DNA of 14,521 nucleotides from JAJTZA01 sp041749815 (GTDB lineage: Bacteria > Verrucomicrobiota > Verrucomicrobiia > Chthoniobacterales > Terrimicrobiaceae). Below the pieces are notes generated by a model. That model worked only from the letters and a program-made list of their open reading frames with translations, was not told the DNA's origin and ran no database searches. Both the position numbers and the translations under genes were made by a program. The DNA lies in assembly GCA_041749815.1 (NCBI GenBank), contig JBGTAR010000004.1, forward strand, positions 1 through 14,521, written 5' to 3'. This document shows positions 6,721 to 13,823 of the stretch, one piece after another (the stretch's first letter is position 1; every line of letters begins with the position of its first letter).

Positions 6721-7302
6721 ATGCCCATTCTGCTTTCGTTTGTACTCGGAATATTTAGCATGGGTTTTCAGCTGTTGGGCTCGCGGCTGCTGAATCCTTG
6801 GTTTGGGTCCTCCATCATAGTTTGGGCCTTCATCATTTCTTTTTTTCTGGCGGCGTTCAGCTTGGGTTCCATTCTTGGGGGGTTGCTTGCGCGTCTGGGT
6901 CCGTCGGATCGGGGCCGGTGGCTGTTGATCGTCGCGATTGTGGCGGTGGGGGCTTTTGCATTTAACGCGATTTTTGCACGCACGTTGTTGGCGTGGCTCG
7001 ATCAGTGGAGTGCGCCGTTGCCGGTTCTTCTGGGCCTGACTTGCGGGGTGCTATTTCTTCCCCCGGTTTGTGCATTGGCCGCGCTCACGCCAGTCCTGAT
7101 CCAGCGTGTGAGCGAGAGGGGCATGACCCCCGGTTTTGCGTCCGGAGTGATCTATTGCACGGGAACCCTTGGCAATATCGCGGGCATCATGTTGACAGTC
7201 TTTCTTTTTATCCCGCATTTCCCGGTCAGCGCTCTTTTGTGGTTTTGGACCGCAGCTGTGGGCATAACGGCATTTTTTGTTCTGCGATGCTTGCGAGACT
7301 AG
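6721..7302 (+). CDS. Membrane half of a spermidine-synthase-like protein
   Basis: This 193-residue protein has about six hydrophobic segments (roughly residues 1-19, 31-57, 66-92, 100-120, 141-165 and 168-190). It matches the polytopic N-terminal part of membrane-fused spermidine-synthase-like proteins: GSRLLNPWFGSSIIVWAFII near the start, a SLGSILGGLLARLGPSDRGR loop, LTPVLIQRVSE, and GVIYCTGTLGNIAGIMLTV. In most bacteria this region is joined to a soluble synthase domain in one chain; here it ends in TAG at 7300-7302 and the synthase part starts 16 bases earlier in another frame. The ATG at 6721 is the first in frame, without a Shine-Dalgarno sequence. It likely works with the next gene product at the membrane; what it transports or senses, if anything, is unknown. 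Confidence 0.85.
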   Translation: MPILLSFVLGIFSMGFQLLGSRLLNPWFGSSIIVWAFIISFFLAAFSLGSILGGLLARLGPSDRGRWLLIVAIVAVGAFAFNAIFARTLLAWLDQWSAPLPVLLGLTCGVLFLPPVCALAALTPVLIQRVSERGMTPGFASGVIYCTGTLGNIAGIMLTVFLFIPHFPVSALLWFWTAAVGITAFFVLRCLRD

Positions 7303-8207
7303 GAGTTCTGCTTGCCACTGGGCTGCTCATGGCGTGTGAACCGGATCCTTCTGCGGGATATCGGGAGAGCGACTCGCGGTTTCGTGTTGTGCGGGAATCC
7401 CTCTACAACCAAATCTCTGTGGAGAGGGAGGGGGACGAAGTGGAGATGCGTTTTCGGGTGGGCCGGAAAACCACCCGTCAAACGGCGGTGGATCTGAGCG
7501 ATCCGCTTCGGTTGGTGATCCCGTATTCCCGATTTATGCTTGCCACCGTGCTGGTGGAACCCCGGCCAGGACGTGTGCTTCTCATTGGTCTCGGAGGAGG
7601 GGGGCTGAATCGTTTTCTCCGTCAGGCCTATCCGGAGTCTCATTTAACCACGGTGGAATTGGATCCCGTGGTATTCGCCATGGCCCGTGAATACATGGGG
7701 TTTTTTCCCGACGAGCGGGATTCGGTTCACATTGAAGACGGTCGGGCGTTTCTCAAAAAAAATCCCAACCGCTGGGATTGGATTTTTGTTGATGCTTATC
7801 GTGACAGCACCGTCCCTCCACATCTGAAAACGCAGGAGTTTTATCAGCTGCTCAAAAATCATTTGGAACCTGGCGGCGTGGTGGCTTTTAACCTTCATTC
7901 CGGGAGCCGACTTCTTGCCAGCGACTTGGCCACCTTGCGCTCGGTCTTTCGCGAGGTTCATCTTTTTGGAGTGGCGGGTACGGGCAACGTTATTGCATTA
8001 ACCTTCGACAGTCTCCCGCCGGGTTTTCCGGAGGTGGACCTCGCTGCCGTAGCAACTGCATCGCAGCACCCTGACATTATTTTGGAGCATCTCCGCAACG
8101 TACTCAAAGAATACGGCGGAAAGGCAGCCCCGTCGTCCGCTGCTGTGCTCACGGATGATTTTGCTCCGGCTGAGTTTCTTGAACAACAAGCTCCGGCGGA
8201 GCGGTAG
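7287..8207 (+). CDS. Spermidine-synthase-like protein with lipoprotein signal
   Basis: This 306-residue protein has the aminopropyltransferase/methyltransferase fold. Residues 99-107 hold the nucleotide-binding loop (LIGLGGGGL), 122-126 TVELD with the ribose-binding acidic residues, Asp151 is in EDGRAFL, and Asp169 is in WIFVDAYRD. The C-terminal LTDDFAPAE is characteristic of the membrane-fused branch. The VDSSDP catalytic block of true spermidine synthases reads VDAYRDSTVP, so polyamine synthesis is doubtful. The start at 7287 is set by a good signal sequence: Arg4, a hydrophobic core, then LLMAC (Cys17), the lipobox of a lipoprotein, with Glu after the Cys. It overlaps the membrane half by 16 bases, which suggests coupled translation. 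A frame read from 6993 is longer but its first 98 codons are out of frame with the membrane protein. A frameshift within a once-fused gene is the main alternative. Confidence 0.85.
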   Translation: MLARLGVLLATGLLMACEPDPSAGYRESDSRFRVVRESLYNQISVEREGDEVEMRFRVGRKTTRQTAVDLSDPLRLVIPYSRFMLATVLVEPRPGRVLLIGLGGGGLNRFLRQAYPESHLTTVELDPVVFAMAREYMGFFPDERDSVHIEDGRAFLKKNPNRWDWIFVDAYRDSTVPPHLKTQEFYQLLKNHLEPGGVVAFNLHSGSRLLASDLATLRSVFREVHLFGVAGTGNVIALTFDSLPPGFPEVDLAAVATASQHPDIILEHLRNVLKEYGGKAAPSSAAVLTDDFAPAEFLEQQAPAER

Positions 8208-8208
8208 T

Positions 8209-9570
8209 TCAGTTTCCTTTGATTTTCTGCTCAATCCATTCGCCTGCGCCACGGAGCAATAGCCCGGCGGCAGCGGCGGGATCTTTTTTCAACTCTTCTT
8301 CAAGCCGTGGCGTGAGGTCATTCACGGGATTGGCAAGCGTTCCGGAGATACGAACTTTGGTCCAAATCATTCCCTCGCCCTGACGTGTAAAAATTCTCTC
8401 CTGGGCCTTTGGCAGCCATTCCAGATATTCGGGGGCTAGTCCGAGATCAATTTCTCCGCTGAGTGCACCGCTGTTGAGGCTGATCGCGCCACGCATGGCC
8501 ACTTTTTCTCCTCCGGTGAGGTCAAGGGACGTGATTTCAAACTGTGGGTATTTCCAACGAAACGTCACATCGCATTTTGTGAGGGTCACCGTTTTGAGGG
8601 ATTTTTTGGCGGCGGCGGCAGCCATAAATTCCAAAAGTGGCAACTCGATGAGTTTTCCCCCGGAAACACTGACCCTTCCGTCGCCTGAGGAATCCTCAAT
8701 CGTTTGGTCAGTCCCCTTCCAATGAACGTCCCCCGTGCCCAACCCTCTCACGTTGCTGGCAATAACTCGTGGCATCCAGGGAGCAACGGGAACATCCTCA
8801 AATTTCAAGGTCATATCAACCTGTTTGTCCTCACGCATGCCCATTTCTCCGGAGATCTGAATCAGCCCCTTTTCGGGATCCGTAGGAATGAGTTCGAGAG
8901 CGTGTAGAGTGAGGGCTTTTTTGGTGATCACCATGTGAAGGTCCCGGAGTTTGAAGTCGGGTGTGACACCACCCGTCCGCATGGTTCCGCCTTGTGCGAA
9001 ATATTCAAAATCGCGGCCATAGGGCAGGATCCGCACCTTGGTGTCAAAGATGCCACCCGGCTTGCCCCCCATCTTCCATGTCACATCGGCCGTTTCGCAG
9101 GTCACTTCTTTCAAATAAACACGATCAGGTAAAAATATGGCATACCATGGTTTTGGCGGTTTGTTATCCGGTTTGGGTTCGTAGGTCTGGACTTCAACCC
9201 GGCCTTTTGTAAGGTGCACGTAATCGAGTTGCCATCGTCGCAGAAAGACTCCCCAGGGATTAAATTTCGCCGAGATCCCACTGGCCTCGAGGGATTTCAT
9301 GGCTTTCACTCCGTTGTCGGCCGTAAAGGTTTCTGTTTCAGCCGTGCCGAAGCCCGTTCGTTTGATTGGTCCGTATTCTCCCGTGAAGTGCAGGCCCTTG
9401 GAGGTCTGTTTGTTGAGCTCTTCACGGAAAGCCTCCCCTTCAAGGTAGGGAGTCAGCCGCGGGCTCACGATCACCAAAGCGAGCGCCACCAAACCTGTCA
9501 GAATGATCGGAATCGCAAGAACTATGAAAATTTTTCTGCGGTGCTTCGAAAAAAATTTTTGAAAGGACAT
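8209..9570 (-). CDS. AsmA-like membrane-anchored protein
   Basis: This 453-residue protein has a basic N-terminus (KHRRK) and one transmembrane helix at about residues 13-36, with the rest expected on the periplasmic side. The long remainder alternates short beta-strand-like stretches with polar turns, as in AsmA/TamB/DUF748 proteins thought to line a hydrophobic groove for lipid transfer to the outer membrane. The C-terminal third has typical AsmA_2 features: GTGDVHWKGTD, SGDGRVSVSGGKLIELPLLEF, MRGAISLNSGALSGEIDLGL and VRISGTLANPVNDLTPRLEEEL. The ATG at 9568-9570 lacks a Shine-Dalgarno sequence. It ends one base from the stop of the convergent spermidine-synthase-like gene and diverges from the antiporter gene. 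It is shorter than E. coli AsmA; its cargo is unknown. Confidence 0.8.
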   Translation of the reverse strand: MSFQKFFSKHRRKIFIVLAIPIILTGLVALALVIVSPRLTPYLEGEAFREELNKQTSKGLHFTGEYGPIKRTGFGTAETETFTADNGVKAMKSLEASGISAKFNPWGVFLRRWQLDYVHLTKGRVEVQTYEPKPDNKPPKPWYAIFLPDRVYLKEVTCETADVTWKMGGKPGGIFDTKVRILPYGRDFEYFAQGGTMRTGGVTPDFKLRDLHMVITKKALTLHALELIPTDPEKGLIQISGEMGMREDKQVDMTLKFEDVPVAPWMPRVIASNVRGLGTGDVHWKGTDQTIEDSSGDGRVSVSGGKLIELPLLEFMAAAAAKKSLKTVTLTKCDVTFRWKYPQFEITSLDLTGGEKVAMRGAISLNSGALSGEIDLGLAPEYLEWLPKAQERIFTRQGEGMIWTKVRISGTLANPVNDLTPRLEEELKKDPAAAAGLLLRGAGEWIEQKIKGN

Positions 9571-9644
9571 GTGCGAATGATACGTGACGGCCGGTCAACT
9601 TGGCTGGCTTTGTTTGGCCGGACATTGTGAAATAGATCCACATT

Positions 9645-9661
9645 ATTGCCCCTCAGGCAAT
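9645..9661. repeat. Small hairpin upstream of the antiporter gene
   Basis: ATTGCC (9645-9650), the loop CCTCA and GGCAAT (9656-9661) form a perfect six-base-pair stem ending 21 bases before the preferred GTG start. No T run follows, so it is not a terminator. It may lie in the 5' leader of the antiporter mRNA or be a dyad operator; this is an inference from position. Confidence 0.3.
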
Positions 9662-9682
9662 GCCCGGCGCTCGATATGCTTT

Positions 9683-10957
9683 GTGACTTTCGAAATTTGG
9701 TATTTACCGCTCGGTGTTCTTCTCATCCTTATGGCACTTTTTTCTGCCTCAGTGGAGAGATTACCCCTGACTGAGACGCTCATTTATCTGGGGGCCGCCG
9801 TCTTGCTTGGTCCATATGGGTTCGGGCTCATTTTCTTCGATCCCCAAGCGCATGCTGTACTGCTGGAGCGGCTGGCAGAACTGGCAGTCATCGTGTCACT
9901 CTTTACAGCGGGGCTGAAACTTCGGACCCCATTGCGGGATGACCGATGGAGGATTCCCCTCCGGTTGGCTTTCGGCTCCATGACCCTGACCGTTGGCATG
10001 GTGGCTCTGGTCGGCGTCTTCCTTCTCGGTTTGCCTCTTGGCGCTGCGGTGTTGCTTGGAGCCATCCTGGCTCCCACCGATCCAGTGCTGGCTTCAGGCG
10101 TTCAACTGGAAGACCCATCGGATCGCGACCGCCTTCGTTTCAGCCTCACCGGAGAGGCCGGATTGAATGATGGAACCGCCTTCCCATTTGTCATGCTCGG
10201 ACTCGGATTGCTGGGTCTGCATGAGATTGGAGACTGGGGATGGCGGTGGTGGGCGGTGGATGTGGTCTGGCGGATTATCGGTGGTTTGACCATCGGTGCA
10301 GCGTGCGGTGCCACGGTCGGCCGAATCATGGTTCACTTACGCCAAAAGCATCAGGAAGGCTTGGGCCGCGATGAGTTTCTCACCATTGGGTTGATTGCGC
10401 TTTCCTACGGAGGCGCGATGGCGGCCCACACCTATGGGTTTCTGGCTGTCTTTGCAGCCGGTTTGTTGCTTCGAAGGATCGAGCATCGAAAATCCTGCGA
10501 CACAGCGCCGGGGCCGAAAGAAACGACAACGCCCCCCCAAAATATCAAAACTCACATGACCCAGGCCCTTCTAAGATTTAATGAACGAATCGAACGGATT
10601 CTGGAGGTGGTCCTGGTTCTCCTCATTGGATTGGCGCTTTCGCCCGGATATCTGCGGGTTGAGGAAATAGGTTTTATTGTTTTACTCTTCCTTGTCGTCC
10701 GGCCGATAGCCGTCATGACGGGATTGTTGGGTAATCGCACGGGAGCGGTCGAACGGGGTATGATTTCCTGGTTCGGCATTCGGGGAATCGGCTCGGTGTA
10801 TTATCTGATGTATGCCGTGAACCACGGGTTGGATCCCGACCTGGCTTGGCAACTCATTTCCCTTGTGCTCACGGTGGTGGCGGTTTCGATCGTTGTCCAT
10901 GGCATCACGGTTACTCCTCTGATGACTTGGTACCAACGCCACCATGGTAGCAGTTAG
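9683..10957 (+). CDS. CPA1-family cation:proton antiporter (NhaP-like)
   Basis: This 424-residue inner-membrane protein exchanges Na+ or K+ for H+. About a dozen hydrophobic helices are visible. Signature residues: FTAGLKLR at 74-81; ILAPTDPVLASG with Thr132-Asp133 in the unwound helix; GEAGLNDGTAFPF with Glu158, Asn162 and Asp163, the ND pair typical of electroneutral CPA1 rather than DD electrogenic CPA2; and FGIRGIGSVYYL with Arg367. A hydrophilic loop (about 265-300) splits the helix bundle, and the C-terminal tail is short, without a regulatory domain. The frame is open from a GTG at 9584, but residues before 9683 are unlike a membrane N-terminus; GTG at 9683 gives MTFEIWYLPLGVLLILM, directly into helix 1. 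No Shine-Dalgarno is seen. Ion specificity cannot be read from sequence. Confidence 0.92.
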   Translation: MTFEIWYLPLGVLLILMALFSASVERLPLTETLIYLGAAVLLGPYGFGLIFFDPQAHAVLLERLAELAVIVSLFTAGLKLRTPLRDDRWRIPLRLAFGSMTLTVGMVALVGVFLLGLPLGAAVLLGAILAPTDPVLASGVQLEDPSDRDRLRFSLTGEAGLNDGTAFPFVMLGLGLLGLHEIGDWGWRWWAVDVVWRIIGGLTIGAACGATVGRIMVHLRQKHQEGLGRDEFLTIGLIALSYGGAMAAHTYGFLAVFAAGLLLRRIEHRKSCDTAPGPKETTTPPQNIKTHMTQALLRFNERIERILEVVLVLLIGLALSPGYLRVEEIGFIVLLFLVVRPIAVMTGLLGNRTGAVERGMISWFGIRGIGSVYYLMYAVNHGLDPDLAWQLISLVLTVVAVSIVVHGITVTPLMTWYQRHHGSS

Positions 10958-11083
10958 CCCGTCATATCCTCAAAATAAACGCCAGGGCATTGGTTGCTGC
11001 TCCCTGTATCCCAACCTCTTGTGATCCCCTCCCCGTGGGTGCCTCGCAGTATTTGACGGTGGGGCTCTTTTTCACCCATCCAA

Positions 11084-11097
11084 AACCCTGTCGGGTT
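11084..11097. repeat. Short dyad upstream of the lipoprotein gene
   Basis: AACCC (11084-11088), TGTC and GGGTT (11093-11097) form a five-base-pair stem 15 bases before the ATG at 11113. It has no T run. Position suggests a leader hairpin or an operator, but it is short enough to be chance. The rest of the 155-base gap after the antiporter gene shows nothing clear. Confidence 0.2.
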
Positions 11098-11112
11098 GCG
11101 ATCCACAGATAT

Positions 11113-11613
11113 ATGAAGACTCTATCCGTCCTATTGTCAGCTGCCGCCGTGTCCGTATTGTTCCTCGCTTGCGAGGAGAAAAAGCCGCAAGTCATGGAGA
11201 AGCCAACTCCAGCCACATCAAATTTTGAAACAACACGATTGGGCACAGCAGTTGATGCCTATATCAGCACTCCCAGTGCGGAGCAGGCTGCCAGCGTAGA
11301 CCAGGCGTTTGCCGAGCTTGACGGTGAAATCGCTGAATTGGATCAGCGTGTGGCCTCGGTTTCTGGAGAGGAACGTGCCGAAGCCAAGGCCAAAGCCGAC
11401 AGTTTGCGCGCTTATCGGGACAAGGAGCGCATGCGTTATACCGAGGCGCAAGCCCGTGCCAAGGCACAGGCTCTCAAGGAAGAAACCAAGAACCTTGGAG
11501 ACAAGGTGGAGGATACCGCCCGGAAAGCCGGTGAGGGCGTCAAAGATGCTACCGAAGCGGTGAAGGATGGTGTCGAAAATGCCGTGGATACCGTCAAAAA
11601 GAAATTGCCTTGA
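11113..11613 (+). CDS. Lipoprotein with 11-residue amphipathic helix repeats
   Basis: This 166-residue protein starts MKTLSVLLSAAAVSVLFLAC, a clear lipoprotein signal with Cys20 in the lipobox LFLAC and two Glu residues after it. The mature part is Ala-, Lys- and Glu-rich and helical: a coiled-coil-like region at about 60-125, then three 11-residue repeats, KVEDTARKAGE (131-141), GVKDATEAVKD (142-152) and GVENAVDTVKK (153-163), resembling LEA or apolipoprotein-type helices that lie on membranes or become ordered on drying. The ATG at 11113 is chosen because it begins the signal peptide, although the frame is open from 10990. Its stop overlaps the TTG start of the response regulator, so the two may be one transcript. 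A link to envelope or desiccation stress is an inference. Confidence 0.82.
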   Translation: MKTLSVLLSAAAVSVLFLACEEKKPQVMEKPTPATSNFETTRLGTAVDAYISTPSAEQAASVDQAFAELDGEIAELDQRVASVSGEERAEAKAKADSLRAYRDKERMRYTEAQARAKAQALKEETKNLGDKVEDTARKAGEGVKDATEAVKDGVENAVDTVKKKLP

Positions 11614-12308
11614 ACAGACAATTCCGAGCTGGAACGTGCTTCTTTGCACCAGAATCAGGGGGTGATTTTGGCACCAAGGGGCACAAGCTGGCTTCGAACG
11701 AGCAACATTTCAGTGCGGAACCAATAAGTCAGGATCTTCAACAGGTTCGTCGTGACGTCGAGAATCTTATCCTTCAATTCGAGCAGATTGCGGACGTGGT
11801 CGAAAAAATCGAATACGAAGGCCAGTCCATCAATGTTCGCGAGTTTTTTCAACGTGCCATCAGCCGCTACCAGCTCGAGCGGGAGGAGAACACACTGCTG
11901 CAACTCCCCCCGAAACCCAATCTACCACCGATCAACCTGTCGGGAACCAAGGTGATCACGGTGGAGGACAATGAGGACATTAGTACTCTTTTAACCATGA
12001 TTTTGGAAGCAGCGGGCGCGGAGGTTGTGGGGGTTTCTTCTGCACACAGAGCCTTGGAGTTTCTCGAACAATCTTCATTCAGCGTCGTGGTCAGCGATAT
12101 TGGCTTGCCTCAGATGAATGGTCTTGAGTTTGTGCGGCGATTGCGTGAACGCGGGGACCTGACGCCGGCCATTGCCCTCTCGGCTTATTCAACGGCCAAG
12201 GATGAGCAGGCCGCATTGGATGTGGGATTTGACCTCTACCTTTCCAAGCCGGTTCATCCTGCCAAACTCGTGATGGGCATCGCCCAGTTTGTGACCAACA
12301 TCAGCTAG
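11610..12308 (+). CDS. Response regulator, receiver domain with N-terminal coiled coil
   Basis: This protein, up to 232 residues, has a canonical receiver domain at about 113-228: Glu119 and Asp120 (VEDNED), the phosphoacceptor Asp163 (VVSDIGLPQMNG), Ser191 (LSAYS) and Lys213 (LYLSKPVHP). There is no DNA-binding or enzyme domain after it, so output must come through a partner. Residues 41-95 form a probable coiled coil (DLQQVRRDVENLILQFEQI). The start is uncertain: TTG at 11610 overlaps the TGA of the lipoprotein gene (TTGA) and is the only common start codon in frame, but the first ~26 residues look unlike a protein N-terminus. A CTG at 11688, preceded at six bases by AAGGGG, is an alternative giving 206 residues. 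The kinase gene 200 bases downstream is the likely partner. Confidence 0.88.
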   Translation: MNRQFRAGTCFFAPESGGDFGTKGHKLASNEQHFSAEPISQDLQQVRRDVENLILQFEQIADVVEKIEYEGQSINVREFFQRAISRYQLEREENTLLQLPPKPNLPPINLSGTKVITVEDNEDISTLLTMILEAAGAEVVGVSSAHRALEFLEQSSFSVVVSDIGLPQMNGLEFVRRLRERGDLTPAIALSAYSTAKDEQAALDVGFDLYLSKPVHPAKLVMGIAQFVTNIS

Positions 12309-12447
12309 GCAAATAACAAAACTGATCCTGAAATTCCCGTGATTCTCACATCGCGCTGAAAACAAAACCTTTCGCCTTCCGCCAATGTTCGGTCCGCGAC
12401 GCATGCCAAAACCACTCGCAGGCATCGCTTTGTAGCAAATCAGTTCG

Positions 12448-12516
12448 ATGAATAGGAGGAAAGTATTTGCCAGCTCGCTGTCCCCGGTGTTTCTAGAGGA
12501 TCGCAACATTCCATGA
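12448..12516 (+). other. Possible 22-residue leader ORF before the kinase, carrying AGGAGGA
   Basis: The frame ATG (12448) to TGA (12514-12516) encodes MNRRKVFASSLSPVFLEDRNI plus Pro; its stop overlaps the kinase ATG as ATGA. Inside it AGGAGGA (12454-12460) is a near-perfect Shine-Dalgarno sequence. That site would fit an ATT at 12465, in frame with the kinase, or a TTG at 12467 that opens a nine-codon frame (MPARCPRCF) ending at 12496. Which of these, if any, is translated cannot be decided from sequence. The rest of 12309-12447 shows nothing clear. Confidence 0.35.
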
Positions 12517-13823
12517 CTGATAAAATCTTCCAGCAATTGGTGGCATTAAGCGGTCATCTCTCCTCCCGGCGAGCTCAAATCATGGAGGCGTGGCGCAAAG
12601 CTTCGGAAGAGGATCAGGATCAAACCACGGTCGATTCACTAACCCGGGCGCAATTTAATGACCATATGCCTCAAGTGCTCGAAGCCTTTGAGACCAAGCT
12701 GGCCGCTGCGCCCGACGGACGATTGGAAGCCGTGGCGGAGGAAAAACAAAAACTGGAGGAGGTTAAGCACGGGCAGCATCGATGGCAGCAGGGATATCCC
12801 TTGCGCGAAGTCACACGTGAGTGGGGGCACTTGCATATGTGCCTCTCTCAGGAATTGATGATTTTTGCCGCCTCGAATCCAAACATCGAACCCGAAACCA
12901 TCACCGAGGCGCACTACGAGCTGATCCGCTTTGTTAACACCGCCATTAACGAAAGCCTGTCCCAGTACGTACGAATGGAAAAAGAGTCGGCTGCCGACCG
13001 GGCGCGCGATCTGGAACAAGCTCTCGCTGAACTCGCGGAAGTGGAGCGTCAACGGGGAACCTTGATTCGCGAGGCCGTGCATGATCTTGGGGGCAGTATG
13101 CAAACGGTGACCGCGGCGGCTTCGGTGTTGGGTTTTTCCCACCTGCCCGAAGAACGGCGCGCGGTCGTGGTCGAGACGATTGAGCGAGGGGTAAAGTCAT
13201 TGCGCGTGATGCTCGGCGAATTGATGAGTCTGGCGCGGCTAGAGGCGGGTCAGGAACAACGGCACGTTGCGCCATTCGATGTGGCGGATTTGCTGAAGGG
13301 CCTGGCTTCCGCTTCACAAAGCCGCGCTGTGGAAAAAGGGCTGATTCTTGAAACCACGGGGCCGGACCCGCTGATGGTGGAAGGCGATTCCGACAAGGTG
13401 CACCGTATTGCACAAAATCTCGTGATTAATGCCCTGAAATACACCGAGAGTGGTGGCGTGGAGCTCAGTTGGGGCGTCGAGGGTGCGGAGCATTGGTTCC
13501 TTATGATCAAGGACACTGGGCCGGGTTTGTCGGGCCGACCGGGGTCGCCGATGGTCGAGGGGTTGCTGGGTGCCACGCAAAGCGCCCGGGAAGCTGACAA
13601 GCGGGCAGTGCAAGCCGGAGGGTCGAGTTCACATGTTTTGCCTCCCACATCCGGCTTCGCAGGAACCGCCGTCGGTCAGCAACCGGGCGAGGGCATTGGT
13701 CTTGCCATCGTGAAACGTCTCTGTGACCTCCTCAATGCCAGCATCGAGTTGTCGAGTTCTTCGGAGGATGGCACGACGTTTCGCGTGCTGCTGCCTGTTC
13801 GCTACGACTCAAACAGCGGATAG
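12513..13823 (+). CDS. Sensor histidine kinase with RsbRD-like N-terminal domain
   Basis: This soluble 436-residue kinase has no transmembrane helix, so it should sense an internal or protein-borne signal. Residues ~8-150 resemble the RsbRD/RsbR N-terminal helical domain (LSSRRAQIMEAWRKAS ... EVKHGQHRWQQGYPLREVTREW), a stress-sensing fold. A coiled coil at 155-185 leads to the phosphorylation site His190 (EAVHDLGGSMQTV). The ATPase domain shows the N box (HRIAQNLVINALKYTE, Asn302 and Asn306), the G1 box DTGPGLSG (334-341) and the G2 box GEGIGLAIVKRLCDLL (392-407). About 50 residues lie between the G1 and G2 boxes, rich in Gly, Ser and Ala, longer than a usual ATP lid. The ATG at 12513 has only a distant AGAGGA (12495-12500); an in-frame ATT at 12465 after AGGAGGA is an alternative. 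The adjacent response regulator is the probable partner. The 3' end overlaps the convergent epimerase gene by 22 bases. Confidence 0.92.
   Translation: MTDKIFQQLVALSGHLSSRRAQIMEAWRKASEEDQDQTTVDSLTRAQFNDHMPQVLEAFETKLAAAPDGRLEAVAEEKQKLEEVKHGQHRWQQGYPLREVTREWGHLHMCLSQELMIFAASNPNIEPETITEAHYELIRFVNTAINESLSQYVRMEKESAADRARDLEQALAELAEVERQRGTLIREAVHDLGGSMQTVTAAASVLGFSHLPEERRAVVVETIERGVKSLRVMLGELMSLARLEAGQEQRHVAPFDVADLLKGLASASQSRAVEKGLILETTGPDPLMVEGDSDKVHRIAQNLVINALKYTESGGVELSWGVEGAEHWFLMIKDTGPGLSGRPGSPMVEGLLGATQSAREADKRAVQAGGSSSHVLPPTSGFAGTAVGQQPGEGIGLAIVKRLCDLLNASIELSSSSEDGTTFRVLLPVRYDSNSG

Noticed and set aside
6993..7286. Upstream extension of the spermidine-synthase-like frame by 98 codons
   Set aside because: It is out of frame with the membrane protein over its core helices and gives non-membrane, low-quality sequence; the lipoprotein signal fixes the start at 7287.
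8190..8202. GCTCCGGCGGAGC palindrome at the end of the spermidine-synthase-like gene, as a terminator
   Set aside because: It lies within codons, has a five-base-pair stem with a three-base loop, and no T run follows.
9545..9564. A/T-rich palindrome (GAAAAAAATTTTTG) near the start of the AsmA gene
   Set aside because: It encodes the conserved-looking N-terminal Phe/Lys-rich segment of the AsmA protein and is explained by codon use.
9584..9682. Longer antiporter start at GTG 9584
   Set aside because: The 33 extra residues contain His, Cys and charged residues unlike a transporter N-terminus, and would cover the divergent promoter region.
11218..11649. A 143-codon minus-strand reading frame opposite the lipoprotein
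   Set aside because: It is a shadow of the plus-strand gene, which has a clear signal peptide and repeats; the minus product has no recognisable features.
12399..12430. Imperfect GCGA...TGCC / GGCATCGC stem after the response regulator as a terminator
   Set aside because: The pairing needs a four-base bulge and no T run follows.
12639..13142. A 167-codon minus-strand frame opposite the kinase
   Set aside because: It lies entirely inside the kinase gene, whose domains are unmistakable.
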